NCBI RefSeq assembly: GCF_000143535.2
Contig: NC_037312.1
Location: 2,418,001 to 2,482,000, forward strand
DNA: 64,000 nt
Reading direction: 5' to 3'
DNA from: Botrytis cinerea B05.10
Lineage: Eukaryota > Ascomycota > Leotiomycetes > Helotiales > Sclerotiniaceae
In this document: positions 24,875 through 36,061 of the stretch, in pieces
Layout of the letters: every line of letters starts with the position of its first letter
Position numbering within the stretch: position 1 is the first letter of the stretch
The notes under the pieces: generated by a model
What the model was told of the DNA's origin: nothing
Database searches by the model: none
Seen by the model: the letters and a program-made list of their open reading frames with translations, nothing else
Translations under genes and position numbers: made by a program

Positions 24875-25365
24875 ATTAAAAGAGAGCAACGATATGATAC
24901 CCAAATAAAAACTTGTTTTTTTTATTTACATACATACACGAACGCACAATGTCTCAGGGCCTGGAGAAAATCCCCGTGCCGAGGTTTTTGCGGAAGTTTT
25001 TTGCATACCAGATGTGTCGTTTACTATAGGTTTTGTTCATTATTCATTATATTCACAATGTTCAACCTCGTTTTATTGCTTATCTTGTTCTCATTGTTAA
25101 TTCTATCTACCATTTTTGTTCAATGACATCTTGTGTAGATTTTGGGGGTTACATTGCAGGCGCCAACTCGCTCGGATGCCAGCTGCAGCTCGCGAAACTA
25201 ACTGGATGCAGTAGGAGCTACCCTGGTGATGTTGTACATTGATGCGGGGGTTTTCAGCTGAAGATTTGTTTAGCTCATCGCTGCTCTTTCTTGAATAAAC
25301 TTTTTTTCGTTTCTTCTCATCTCATTAATCTTGTCTCTCAATTGCTCAACAAAGTTTATCTCAAA
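24875..25365. other. intergenic region
   Basis: The 3' flank of DBP8 and promoter of the alpha/beta hydrolase. A T-rich run lies just after the DBP8 stop. I see no gene. Confidence 0.5.
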
Positions 25366-27247
25366 ATGTCATCCTCGACTATTAAGCAGAAGAAATTGGT
25401 TGATACTTTATCTGTTGCCGAGAAGGTGGATGTTGTGCTAGCATATACAAGTATCTGTACGCAACTCCTTCGTTTTCCCAAATACTCCCTTTCTTATGTA
25501 CCAAAACGTTGAAAACTTGGACTAACCAGAGAAACTAAAAACAGTAGGAAATGCATTCTTCAGTCTGCTGACCGGTATATGGCGCACGAGAAATGCGAAG
25601 AGGGGAAGTTATAGGAGACATGTCCTTCTTACAGCTGTGAGGACTATGGTTAGGAGACTGAGTACTAGACAGATCTTGTGAGTTTTTGCTCTTTGAAACT
25701 GACTGGAGAGAGTGCGATACTTGCTGGAGGTGTTCACTGGAATACTTTGTGTTGAGCTCTTCAATGGTCTTTATTTCAAAACGCTACAGAGTGCCATGAC
25801 GAATAGTGAGGGTAGAGGCTTGGCATCACATGCTGATAAATAAGATATGTCAATCCAAACACAGATAATGCATACGAAACCGTCTGCAAGCAGCGGGGTG
25901 TAGAGCCCTTGAGCGAGACTTTGGAGGATGGAACGCAGGCCCACTGGATAGGCGAAAAAGGAGCGAAGAAAGTGATGCTCAATTTTCATGGTTCGTCCAA
26001 AGTCCTTCTCCTTACGCCGCATACGAGGTCTGATTTTTTTGTGTCTATCAGGAGGTGGATTTGCACTCCCCGCAAGTCCCGAAGCTGTCGAATATATGTT
26101 TAAGGTTGTGGATGGTGCGGAGAAAGAGGGAAAGAGTTTGGCGGTATTGTTCCTATCTTATGGTATGCTATTTTACCTTATATCTATGTGTAATTTAGGT
26201 ATTGTTATGTGAATACTGATAAATGCATATAGATCTTTCCCCGAGTGTGGTCTACCCTCGACAATTGGAACAAGCTGCCGCGTTGCTGAATCATGTCGTT
26301 CAAACCTTGAAGTAAGTCTACCTTTCAATTTTCTGCAACAGGTCGTCCAACAGTCCGGATTGCAACCCAACGATTAAAAACTTAGCAATATTCAATCACT
26401 TTGAAGCATTGAAACGGCTTTGATTTGAAATAATAAACCTATGACATCGATGATAGTATCTTCAGAATCTCAAATCTATAACTTTAAAATGAATTACAGT
26501 CTGGCTATTGGAAACGATTAAGTCTCATTATCATAAATTATCAAGACTAACTGGCATATCTCCAACTTTTCAGCTACCCTCCATCCTCCATAATTCTAGC
26601 TGGCGACTCCGCGGGCGCAAATCTCGTCCTCGCTCTGCTGTCTCACATCATGCATGGTCATCCAAATGAAAGCATTCCTCGAGTCAGCTTCTCAGAACCA
26701 CTGGATGGAGCTGTGCTCTTAGCACCTTGGGTCACATTTGCCACGAGCTCTAAATCATTCGAGACGAATGAATACAAAGATCTACTCCATCCCTCCGCTA
26801 TCAAAGTTGTAAGTTTCCGTTCTTAAATTCCCCCCCTTCATATCTTCTTAAACTCTTCCCAACCTTATTGTCCAACTATTTCTGGTACTAATTGGCTAAC
26901 CTAAACCCATCAACCAAAAGTGGTCAAGCGAATATCAAGCTTCTGCTCCATCAGATAACTACATTGAACCACTCTACGCTTCCTCGTCGTGGTGGTCGCG
27001 TCTTTCCACCACCGTGTCATCAATCCTAATCTTAGCTGGTGAAAATGAAGTCTTTGTCGACGATGTGAAAGCCTTCACGGATAACTTGCAGAAAGTAGGA
27101 ACGGAAACGGGAGGTGTGGAAATTGAGTTGTTCGTGGCGGAGAATGAGTATCATGACCAACCTAATTTTGGGTTTGGAGAGGATAGTCTTGGAAAGAAGG
27201 GTGGCCAAGGGTGGAAGATTGGGAATTGGGTTTGGGAGAGATGTTGA
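25366..27247 (+). CDS. alpha/beta hydrolase (HSL/esterase family, fold-3)
   Basis: Putative carboxylesterase or lipase-like hydrolase, substrate unknown. At least six exons: 25366-25450, 25545-25677, a probable 14-nt micro-exon near 25788-25801, about 25862 to 25990, about 26051 to 26164, then 26232 onward to the stop at 27247. The oxyanion motif HGGGF forms only when the HG and GGFALP exons are joined. The nucleophile is in LAGDSAGANLVLALL, a likely acid in AGENEVFVDD and the histidine in NEYHDQP. The N-terminus KVDVVLAYTIGNAFFSLLTG may sit at a membrane. Similar enzymes occur in secondary-metabolite loci, but no synthase is intact nearby. The exon 2 to 4 junction is the weakest part of the model. 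Confidence 0.8.
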
Positions 27248-28271
27248 ATGGATCTTGAGGTATCAGGGATAGATCGGATACAGGCACTGGCTGGTATGGC
27301 TACGGAAATGGAAAATGATTGAGGGAAAGTGGAAATCCGAGGTGTTCTGCGCAATTCAGTAAACCTAGTTTGAGTATCTTCCTCGCATCATAATTACAAT
27401 AATGATTGTTTTTCTACAATATGTTTCTATTTTACAGACGAGATCGTTGTCCGCTTTTCATACACAATACCTACACAGCCCAATTTCGAATATCTTTGAT
27501 TTCACACACAAATGATATCTATTTCTTGTGATTTATTTATTTTCTACAGGTTTTCGGAAACATGATTCGAGGGTGGCACATGTGGCATCCTCTATTTGAA
27601 TGCAATCTGTTGAGCCGATGAGCGGGAAAACAGATATCGCAGAATTCTTTGGTAAGCCCTTACAATCAAGACAACAGGTGCAATGAATCTCCCGACAACA
27701 TATTCCCTCACCTTTGCTGTCTGTCAGTATAGATCCCAATACCAAGCATCATCTTCAACCAATATGTATTCGTTTAGCGGAGTTAGCAAGGAGATGGCTT
27801 CTGGTCGCTCGGAGGTCGTTGAATTGACTGGCTTGAATGCGCTAAACAGGATATTGGCCACAGGACTCACGCGCGTGAGAAGCTGGGATGGTAGGGTTCG
27901 CCCTGTCGTTTTGCAGTTTTTTTTATTTCAATTTTATTTTTGTGTGTGGTGTGTGATCTTGAATTTATTGGGAGGGGGGAGGTTGGAGAATGGGATAATG
28001 GGGCGGCGATGAGGTGGTGGACCCACCCACTTGTTTGATCAAGGAGAAATGAGAGGGAATTTTTTGAGAGTGAATATTCAGTGGTGAATGACGCGGGGAA
28101 AATGAAGCTAGTAGAGTTTGGTGATTCCTGTATTCAGACCGACACAACATTGATCGGTACATGCATGTAAGTTTTGTGGAAATATCACTACGAGATGGAG
28201 GATGAGAGATAATTACGGTCGCGCAAGCTCAATTGATATACTCTAGACTAAGCATTAGAGAAACAGCCCTC
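27248..28271. other. convergent intergenic region
   Basis: 1.0 kb between the stop codons of the hydrolase (+) and the methyltransferase (-). A frame at 27683-28012 (+) has some coding look but no motif and no clear partner exon. T-rich and G-rich runs lie near 27915-27985. Confidence 0.4.
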
Positions 28272-29063
28272 TTACTTCTTCCTTGCCATGATAAAATAAT
28301 GCATCTCGTCATCAGAAGCAATACCTGCAGATGGTCGTGGCGTGAACAAATCACTCTTCGTGTAAATGATCTCAAACCCAGCGGCTTCAATCACGCTTTT
28401 CCACCCCTGCTTTGTAAATGCTGTCATAGAAGAACACTTTGATCCCATGAACGTCATTTCGACATTGGTGGCGCACAATCCATCCGCATCATACATCGAA
28501 GGTGTTGTTTTGAAGTCTTCGGCGCAGATGGTGCCGATACATAGGAGTCCGTTTGGTTTTAACCAACTGGACATCTTTGAAGCCATTGTACTCATCTCTT
28601 TGCGAGACAAGCAGAAGAGTGAGAAGATAGTAAATATGACGTCAATTTCAGGAGTGTTGTTATGTAATTGAGGACTATATTCCAACATGTTCGCTTGTGT
28701 GAATGAGCCCGTCGGAACACATTTGCTGGATAGATCGACCATAGCGCCGGATAAGTCGAGACCATGAACATTGTGACCATGGGCCGCCATTGTGTATGAT
28801 ACCGGCTTGCCAGTCCCACAGCCAATATCGAGAACTTTTGAATTCTTGGGTAGTTCTAGAAGGGTTCTCTCAACGAATTCTCGGAGACCGATGTCGTGAG
28901 AAAAAGCACCCTCATAGATTTTGGCAAGATGATCGTAGTACTCGACAGAAGGAAATTCTGCTTCTCCTGCCGCTAGTGAATGTAGGCTAGAAGGAGCAAG
29001 CTTGGCCTCACTGATGACAGTTGAAATGGACTTAGCGTCATCGATGATAGCCGAAGGAGACAT
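28272..29063 (-). CDS. SAM-dependent methyltransferase (class I, intronless)
   Basis: A 263-residue single-exon methyltransferase. Motif I is KVLDIGCGTGKPVSYTMA, motif post-I is VHGLDLSGAMVDL, and IDVIFTIFSLFCLSR and LKPNGLLCIGTI match motifs II and III of the Methyltransf_11/25 group. The N-terminal ~45 residues are a short helical cap ending at VEYYDHLAKIYEGAF. The acceptor may be a small molecule; the sequence does not say which. Lack of introns contrasts with most neighbours, and the gene lies next to a decayed stretch that may be a polyketide-synthase relic, so a former metabolite locus is conceivable (inference). Confidence 0.9.
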   Translation of the reverse strand: MSPSAIIDDAKSISTVISEAKLAPSSLHSLAAGEAEFPSVEYYDHLAKIYEGAFSHDIGLREFVERTLLELPKNSKVLDIGCGTGKPVSYTMAAHGHNVHGLDLSGAMVDLSSKCVPTGSFTQANMLEYSPQLHNNTPEIDVIFTIFSLFCLSRKEMSTMASKMSSWLKPNGLLCIGTICAEDFKTTPSMYDADGLCATNVEMTFMGSKCSSMTAFTKQGWKSVIEAAGFEIIYTKSDLFTPRPSAGIASDDEMHYFIMARKK

Positions 29064-30907
29064 TTGAGTGGTAATGTTTTCTGATTCTTTCTAGGTGGTA
29101 GGTGTTGGCAGGAATTTAGGATGCCAAAGGATAAGCACTTGGGTCTATTTTTAAGTACATCGACTTTTGACTGACTATAAACCGTGGAGTACATAGACCA
29201 TATACGAAAACACCGAGACCTCGCGCCTTCTTTATGCGTGCGGCAGAATATCAAGGCTTCGCAACTTCCTCGTACCGCTCCCTCTGTCACTTGATTGTAC
29301 CTCTATCATAGAAAATACCAGGAACGTCAAAATCCCCAAAGAAGAGTGGCAAGATAACGGGCGAAGCAACGGCAGAGACCATGTTTGACACTTCAAGCTG
29401 TCGTACCGTGATTAATGAAGAGCCTATCAAGCATTGAGATACTGACATAGGGCGTGGTGTCCAAGATCCTTTATGGGTTTCGGGTACTCCCATAAAAGAC
29501 ATGATATATCTGGACTGTAGAAGTGCAGAAGACGCATTAAAATAGGGACATCGATATGCAACTGACTGAGTTGGACAATGCCCCTGAAATCCATACTCCT
29601 AGCTAATTAGTGAATTGGTTAGATTCGGGTTCAAGGGCTCCCAGAACAACGAAGCGCAAAAGGTCACATGGTAACCCTTTCACATACACGACCGTCAGTC
29701 ATAACATGTATAACTTGCACAGTGTCGATAAATCTTGACAACTAAAGTTGAATGTTACAAGAAGTGGGAATTGAATGAAGATAGGGATCCGCTAATTTAT
29801 GACTAGTCTCAAGGTAGTTTAGCACCAGCACTGAAGTGCGTGGACTTCACTGGTATAAAATGACGAAAATCCGACGTGTCGAACATGTTCCTCATGGAAT
29901 GCACTTTTGCGATTGCCTCTATCGCTGTTGTGCCATATCGGATGTGCGTGGAAGTACAGAGATAAGATATTTCCCCGGGTACCCCCTGATTTTCAGCAAA
30001 CTGCATTGCAACTGCATGAAAACAAACGCAGATCTACGTTTGCACATAGCAGACTTGATATCATATAATGCCAGAGCCATTGGGGTTGATTACGCGAATT
30101 CCACGGCCGTGGTCGATGGATATTCCTTCCGAATGAAGGGCCTGTATTGTAAAGGTGGCACAATCAGTGGTTTGATACTAGCCTGGTGACCTTGTGCATG
30201 TTGAACGCGGATGGCAAACGCTCCGTCATTCGCTGGAAGTACAATAGAGAGCAACAGTGTCATTTGACCGTTATCTCTTACATACTGTCAAGTTTTGAGC
30301 CGTTGGTTTGTATCTTTTTGTGGCTTCGTTATCCATGTAAGTGGTGCCACCTTGACGATTCGAGTATAATTCTTATCAGAGCCGGGGGCATTTCGTTGCG
30401 CATCATGCATGACCTAAGTTCGTGAAGCCGTCGATAGTGTTTTAGTATATCTACATAGAAGCTTATTATATATACTCGGCGCCTTGCAATTGCTCCACAA
30501 CCTCTAGATCGCCTGATCCTGAGGGCTATTGCGGCGCACGTACCGTTCGCCCCCCACCTTCTACTACCTATCTGCAAGAGGGAGATCAAACGCGCCAGCC
30601 GATGGATACAAACGAAATATCACCAGGATTATTATTGGACACAGCTCACCCGATCTATTACGTGCTCGAACGTTGTTATTCCTCACAAGACCTATGCGCT
30701 TATCCCGAGCCCCGTCTGCTTGAAACTGTACCGCTTTAGACATACGCTTCCCTTTTACTTCCAATTCAAGTCGTCTTGCCCATCCTTACGCCTTTTCTCG
30801 AAGTTATTGCGTTTTCAAATCTACCGATACGATACAGACTTTCACTGGGGTTTGACTTCTTAGCGAATTCTCGTTTCGATGAGCTAGCTAGTTCATAGGA
30901 GTCTACA
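29064..30907. other. 1.8-kb region of mostly decayed sequence
   Basis: No intact gene. A 71-codon frame at 29287-29502 (-) and the possible ketoacyl-synthase relic at 29809-30240 (-) are the only parts with coding character. The right third is the promoter of the S33 peptidase gene. Confidence 0.45.
29809..30240 (-). pseudogene. possible relic of a polyketide-synthase ketoacyl-synthase (KS) domain
   Basis: Minus-strand text resembles the second half of a type I KS domain but is broken by stops and a frame change. One segment, IKPLIVPPLQYRPFIRKEY, resembles the 'TVPS..AQ..LIR.AY' stretch. The next, EISYLCTSTHIRYGTTAIEA, aligns by spacing with the 'YVEAHGTGTxxGDPIEA' active-site block. After it IPVKSTHFSAGAKL lines up with 'GSVKTNxGHxEAAAG'. 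The two catalytic histidines of those blocks are lost and in-frame stops lie between segments, so it cannot be functional. Similarity is judged by eye only and is modest; it may also be chance. Confidence 0.33.
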
Positions 30908-33303
30908 ATGAAGACGTTTCAAGATTTCGATGTTGATGACGCCAAGGTGGAGGAAAGAAGAAGTCTTCTTCCTAAAAACATCAGACGGGTTAAGGACGTC
31001 AAGGTTATTAGAGGTTCCCCTAAATGGCCAGGACTCACTATTGCCGTTATCTTGTTTCTCTGGTGGACATGGTTTGTCATATCAGATTTAGTTGGGCCTG
31101 GAGAACCAATATCTGATATTCATGGGGACAAATACTATGAGTTTGATGAGGTTTAGACTTTTCTCTCGTGGCTTATGAACTCGGGTGACTGACATGTTTA
31201 CAGATAATACCGAGTGAGAAACTTATATGGTATCCATGCTTTGACATCGCCCCTGGATCGAGGTTCAAATGCGCAAGACTCACGGTTCCTATGGACTATC
31301 ATCGGCCTCTAAATGAATCGGATGACAATCCTAAAGTACATATTGCGTTAATTTTAATACCCGGAAAGCATACTGGAGATCAGTTCTCTAAATCACCGTT
31401 ACTCCTGAATCCAGGTGGGCCCGGAGGATCTGGTACACTGTTTGGTCTCGTAGCCGGATCACTGATTCAAAACATTGTTGGTGACGATCAAGATGTAATT
31501 GGATTTGATCCTCGAGGTGTTGGAGCAACAACGCCACCAGCTGATTGTTTCTCGTATGGGGGGACATATGATGGAGTGGGAGATGACCAGGCACGAGGAG
31601 ATTACCACAGGCTACTTTTCAACGTCGCAGGGCAAGCAATTGGTCTGGCTAATACGAGTTCAACGGCATTGCGACATCTTGATGCACGTGCAAAAGCTAT
31701 GGCAAAATTGTGCGCGGAGAAGGATTCCCTGAGTGGACAAAGCAGTATTTTTCGACATGCGGGAACACCAAGTGTTGCAAGAGATATGATTAGTATCATA
31801 GATGCGTGGGATGATTGGACCTCAAGTATGAAAGAAGAATCGGCATACTATGATATTGCCGATTTCGATCTTCCTGATGAAAGAGAGCCCGAAAATGAGC
31901 CCGAAGATGCAAGTTTAGACACAAAGGGTAAATTAGTGTATTGGGGTTTCAGTTACGGGGTATGTATCTTCAACCATCTCGTGACAATTACTGAATTTTC
32001 TAGACACTTCTTGGATCTACCTTCGCAGCAATGTTCCCGGATAGAGTAGGCCGACTTGTCCTGGATGGTGTTGTTGATGCTGATTATTATGTTGCTCCTA
32101 TCGTAAGTTTAACTGGTCACCACAATCCTTTACTTTTACTACCTGATCCTGATCCCTGATGTAAATTCTATATCTCGCATTTCGTGATAAGCGATACTGA
32201 CCCCTCAATTTTGTAGTGGCTCGAGAGTCAACGAGATGCAGACAAGGTGTGGTCATCGTTTTTCAAATACTGCCACGAGGCGAAGTCGGCGTGTGAATTC
32301 CACAGGGAAAACGACAAGGTAACAGATATCGAGGAGAGATTCGAGTCTGTTATGGAGAAATTGAAAAAGAACCCAATATCTGTTGTTTTAAAGGATAGCC
32401 TAACGCCCTCTCTCGTGACCTACTCGGAAGTCAAATACCAAATTTTTCAGATGCTCTACGCTCCCCTATACGGTTTCCGAGTTCTCGCTCCATTGCTTGA
32501 TGCCCTCGAACGCAACCTCGAAGACTTTTTTGAGTTTATTCCCACACCTCCGTCATACGATCTCGAGACCGTTTGTAAGCATTCTCAGCCAAAGTGGATT
32601 TATTTCAATGATGCGCAACGAGTCATTTTTTGCAGTGACAAGAAGTACCCAGTAAGTATATTACTCCACGAATTACTTTTGAAGTTCTAACTTGTTTCTA
32701 TAGCTCAACCACACATATTCTGAGATTGAGAGCATGTTTGAAGACATGGAAGCCCAATCAGCATTTGCGGATGCATGGATATCGCTCATGATACAATGTT
32801 CTGGGTACGATATTCAAAGTAATGATCCCCCCATGCGATGGGATGACCATCCAGCACATAGGCAAAAGCCAATTAAGACCGCTTTTCCACTGCTTTATAT
32901 TAGCAATAGCGCAGACCCTGTTACACCATTATTCGCAGGAGTAAAGATGGCTACAAAGTTCGTGGACGCGGGCTTCGTTGAACAAGAATCCGAAGGACAT
33001 TGCAGTCTAGCTATGAAATCCAGATGTACCATTGAGAAAGTCAGGGCATACTTCCGTGAGGGAAAAGTTCCCGAAGCTCCCAAGCTAAGAGGAGAGGGAT
33101 CAGATTTGCTGGATGGAGAGTGGGAAAAGTGTCCCGCTGATGAATGGCCATGGCACGAATATCAACCAAGTGCTCGGGTAGCAAACGAGGTAGAGGCAGC
33201 AGAACTGAAGCGACTAGACGCATGGGGTGGTATCCGGGACGCTTTTGCCCGAGTTGATCTCTGGGGTGCGAAAGAGTTCAGAAGATTTGACATTGCATTG
33301 TGA
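30908..33303 (+). CDS. membrane-anchored S33-family peptidase (tripeptidyl aminopeptidase-like alpha/beta hydrolase)
   Basis: Putative exopeptidase of the TAP/S33 group. Exons 30908-31150, 31204-31959, 32004-32102, 32217-32651 and 32704-33303 give 710 residues. After ~38 basic and acidic residues a single hydrophobic span, LTIAVILFLWWTWFVISDLV, acts as a signal anchor, giving a type II membrane protein. The S33 oxyanion loop is LLLNPGGPGGSG. The nucleophile is in YWGFSYGT (Ser ~331, completed at the exon junction). Acid is SADPVTP (Asp ~582) and base EGHCS (His ~610). All three catalytic residues are present. The C-terminal TAP domain is complete. The first intron has an uncommon GTTTAG donor. 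Substrate and compartment (vacuole, Golgi or surface) are not decided. Confidence 0.9.
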
Positions 33304-33919
33304 TTTAACATATATCGATATATCAGCATAGCGGGAGTTGGGAGTTTTGTGAGATAGACATATACATGGATGTCAATTAAAGATCGGCTCGCCCTTTGTT
33401 TCATTTAAGTAGAACTGCCCGAATAACTATTTTACACTCGAATTCTCAGCATCTTTTCGATTTGAACAACAACACGGACATTGAAAAGCTGCCTATGTGA
33501 GGAGTGGAGCTGCAAACACTAATCCAAATGTCGTAATTGGTGGAAACTTGATATGATGTCACGTGTGTGTTCACACAGTGAGCTCGTTGAGAGTCGACAT
33601 CATCAAGCAAATAGGGAGGGAGAGGGAGGAATATAAGAGGGAAGTTCATTGTCTATATTGTTCAGATGAGGATATCTTGTGAATTAATGCTATTCTGTAG
33701 CTATCTAGGCCTGGTAGGTGTGTTCATTCACGTTTGTAGTCCTGAGGTCATGTCATCTTAGAACCTCGCACAGACCAGCTTCACACTCCACTACGGCGAC
33801 CTAGATGGTCCAAAAAATATTTCGAGATGGAACCAAAATATTGTCAGTGGCACCAGCGTGTGTAAATCCCACTCAAAACACTCTTTTTTTCTTTCTTTAC
33901 GCTGAATTTCACATTCAAA
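33304..33919. other. intergenic region upstream of TUF1
   Basis: The 616 bp hold the peptidase 3' flank and the TUF1 promoter. I see no gene or strong motif. Confidence 0.5.
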
Positions 33920-35384
33920 ATGCCGGCGTTTGCGAGATCAATTACTCCTTTCTTCCAGACAGCACGATCTGCGCTGCGTCAGGGTAATGCTGTCAGTCCT
34001 TTACAGCATGCTTTGAGAAGACAAAATGGAGCTGCTGTGATCAATGCTGCTCGCTCATATGCTACCGCTTTCGAGCGTTCGAAGCCGCATGTTAATATTG
34101 GTATGGCGTCTGTTTTCATCTGTATGCCGCCGGGCGTTTGCTAATTTCATACAGGTACAATTGGTCACGTCGATCACGGAAAGGTACATCATATCAATTT
34201 CGAAAGCCCCGCAGAGGCAAATAAATGCTAATTAGATCATGGATGTATAGACCACATTGACTGCCGCTATTACCAAGAGACAAGCAGAGAAGGGTATGGC
34301 CAGTTTCCTCGATTACGGTGCCATTGACAAGGCTCCCGAAGAGCGAAAGCGTGGTATCACCATCTCGACTGCCCATATCGAATATGCCACTGAAGCCCGC
34401 CACTACTCCCACGTCGACTGTCCCGGTCACGCGGATTACATTAAGAACATGATTACTGGAGCTGCCAACATGGACGGAGCTGTCATTGTCGTTGCTGCTT
34501 CTGACGGACAAATGCCCCAGACCCGTGAGCATCTCTTGCTCGCCCGTCAAGTTGGTGTTCAAAAGATTGTCGTTTTCGTCAACAAGGTCGATGCTCTTGA
34601 GGACCCTGAGATGTTGGAGTTGGTCGAGATGGAGATGCGTGATCTCCTCAGCACATACGGATTCGAAGGAGAAGAGACACCTATCATTCTTGGATCTGCC
34701 CTTTGCGCACTCGAGGGCCGCAGACCGGAAATTGGAACCGACAAGATCGATGAGTTGATGAATGCAGTTGATACCTGGATCCCAACCCCACAACGTGACC
34801 TCGATAAGCCTTTCCTCATGTCCGTTGAGGATGTTTTCTCCATCCCAGGTCGTGGAACTGTCGCCTCTGGCCGTGTCGAGCGTGGTGTCCTCAAGAAGGA
34901 TTCCGAAGTCGAGATTGTTGGAAAGGGAGACCAAATCATCAAAACCAAGGTCACCGATATCGAGACTTTCAAGAAGTCCTGTGACGAATCCCGTGCAGGT
35001 GATAACTCCGGTCTTTTGCTCCGTGGTATCAAGCGTGAAGATGTCCGACGTGGAATGGTCATTTCCGCCCCAGGAACCACCAAGGCCCACACCAAATTCC
35101 TCGTCTCCATGTACGTCCTCACCAAGGAAGAAGGAGGACGCCACACTGGTTTCCACCAAAACTACCGCCCACAAATCTTCGTCAGAACCGCTGATGAAGC
35201 CGCTGCTCTCCACTTCCCTGACGGAACTGAAGACGCCGATTCCAAGATGGTCATGCCAGGTGACAACGTCGAGATGCAATGTGAGATTGAGAAGCCTTGC
35301 GCTTTGGACGTTGGACAGCGTTTCAACATCCGTGAGGGAGGACGAACCGTCGCCACTGGATTGGTTACCAGAATTCTCAAGTAA
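33920..35384 (+). CDS. TUF1: mitochondrial elongation factor Tu
   Basis: GTPase delivering aminoacyl-tRNA to the mitochondrial ribosome. Exons 33920-34100, 34155-34183 (29 nt) and 34251-35384 give 447 residues. The first ~45 residues are an Arg/Ala/Gln-rich, acid-free presequence ([20 protein letters not shown]) for matrix import. GTP motifs: GHVDHGKTT, completed by joining exons 2 and 3; [30 protein letters not shown] is the switch I region. Domains II and III are complete through [15 protein letters not shown]. The tiny second exon carries the P loop. Codon use is strongly biased towards C-ending codons, as expected of a highly expressed gene, which explains the long open frame on the opposite strand. 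Confidence 0.97.
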
Positions 35385-36061
35385 ATCATTTAATTCATTA
35401 AAACCGTAGAGAAGGCTGAAATGGGATGACATATAACGTGTATGAAACGGAAGGGGAAAATACGGTGCGAACGCATTATATAAAATGAACGTCCAATGAA
35501 AACGAAAGGGAAAGGTGGAAAATTGGGATGGGAAAGAAAGGAAGATTGTAAAGAAATGGATCTTTCATTGTATATTTGAATAGCGAGAAAGGAGTTCGTT
35601 TATTCAATGTTACACTTGTAAATTTAGGACCCTTTCTTTGTAGATTACAGCAATAGCTGGGTGGCTTTTTAGCGGAAATGAAAAATAGAACTCCTCTCAT
35701 TGCTGCTTCGGGTGTTGGTTTCTTTTAATGCACTCACAGTCTACTCACAACATCTAACACATGTACACTACATCATTTGAGAATTTAATTGATTTGTACG
35801 GAGCTATCTAGCTTGAGAACGGATTCATACTGAACTCCACTATTTAAAATGAACCGCCTCTGCTTCATGTTCGCTTCACTTCGTATGTATTGCAAATCAT
35901 GTATGCAAGCCTCTTTACTTTTGTAAAACCATATACGTAACAATGCCAATGTCACTCATCGCTATCTTCGTCGCTATCTTCGTCAAATTCATCTTCATCA
36001 TCATTCGTATTATCAGCATTATTAGTCAAATTTAGATCTCCTCCGCTCCGCTAAAAGGAAT
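35385..36061. other. convergent intergenic region TUF1 / CAND1
   Basis: It holds both 3' UTRs. On the minus strand 36050-35952 encodes an acidic 32-residue frame in phase with a possible CAND1 intron (see findings). Confidence 0.5.

Noticed and set aside
27683..28012. 109-codon plus frame downstream of the hydrolase
   Set aside because: The right half is T-rich translation; only the left ~45 residues look protein-like and no splice partner was found.
29620..29660. GGTTCAAG text resembling a tRNA T-loop
   Set aside because: No 5-bp T-stem or acceptor stem could be formed around it.
29836..30189. 117-codon plus frame opposite the possible KS relic
   Set aside because: No motif; the opposite strand fits a known family better.
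34194..35432. A 412-codon open frame antisense to TUF1
   Set aside because: It mirrors the strong C-ending codon bias of the EF-Tu gene, which removes stops on the opposite strand. The translation has no family motif.
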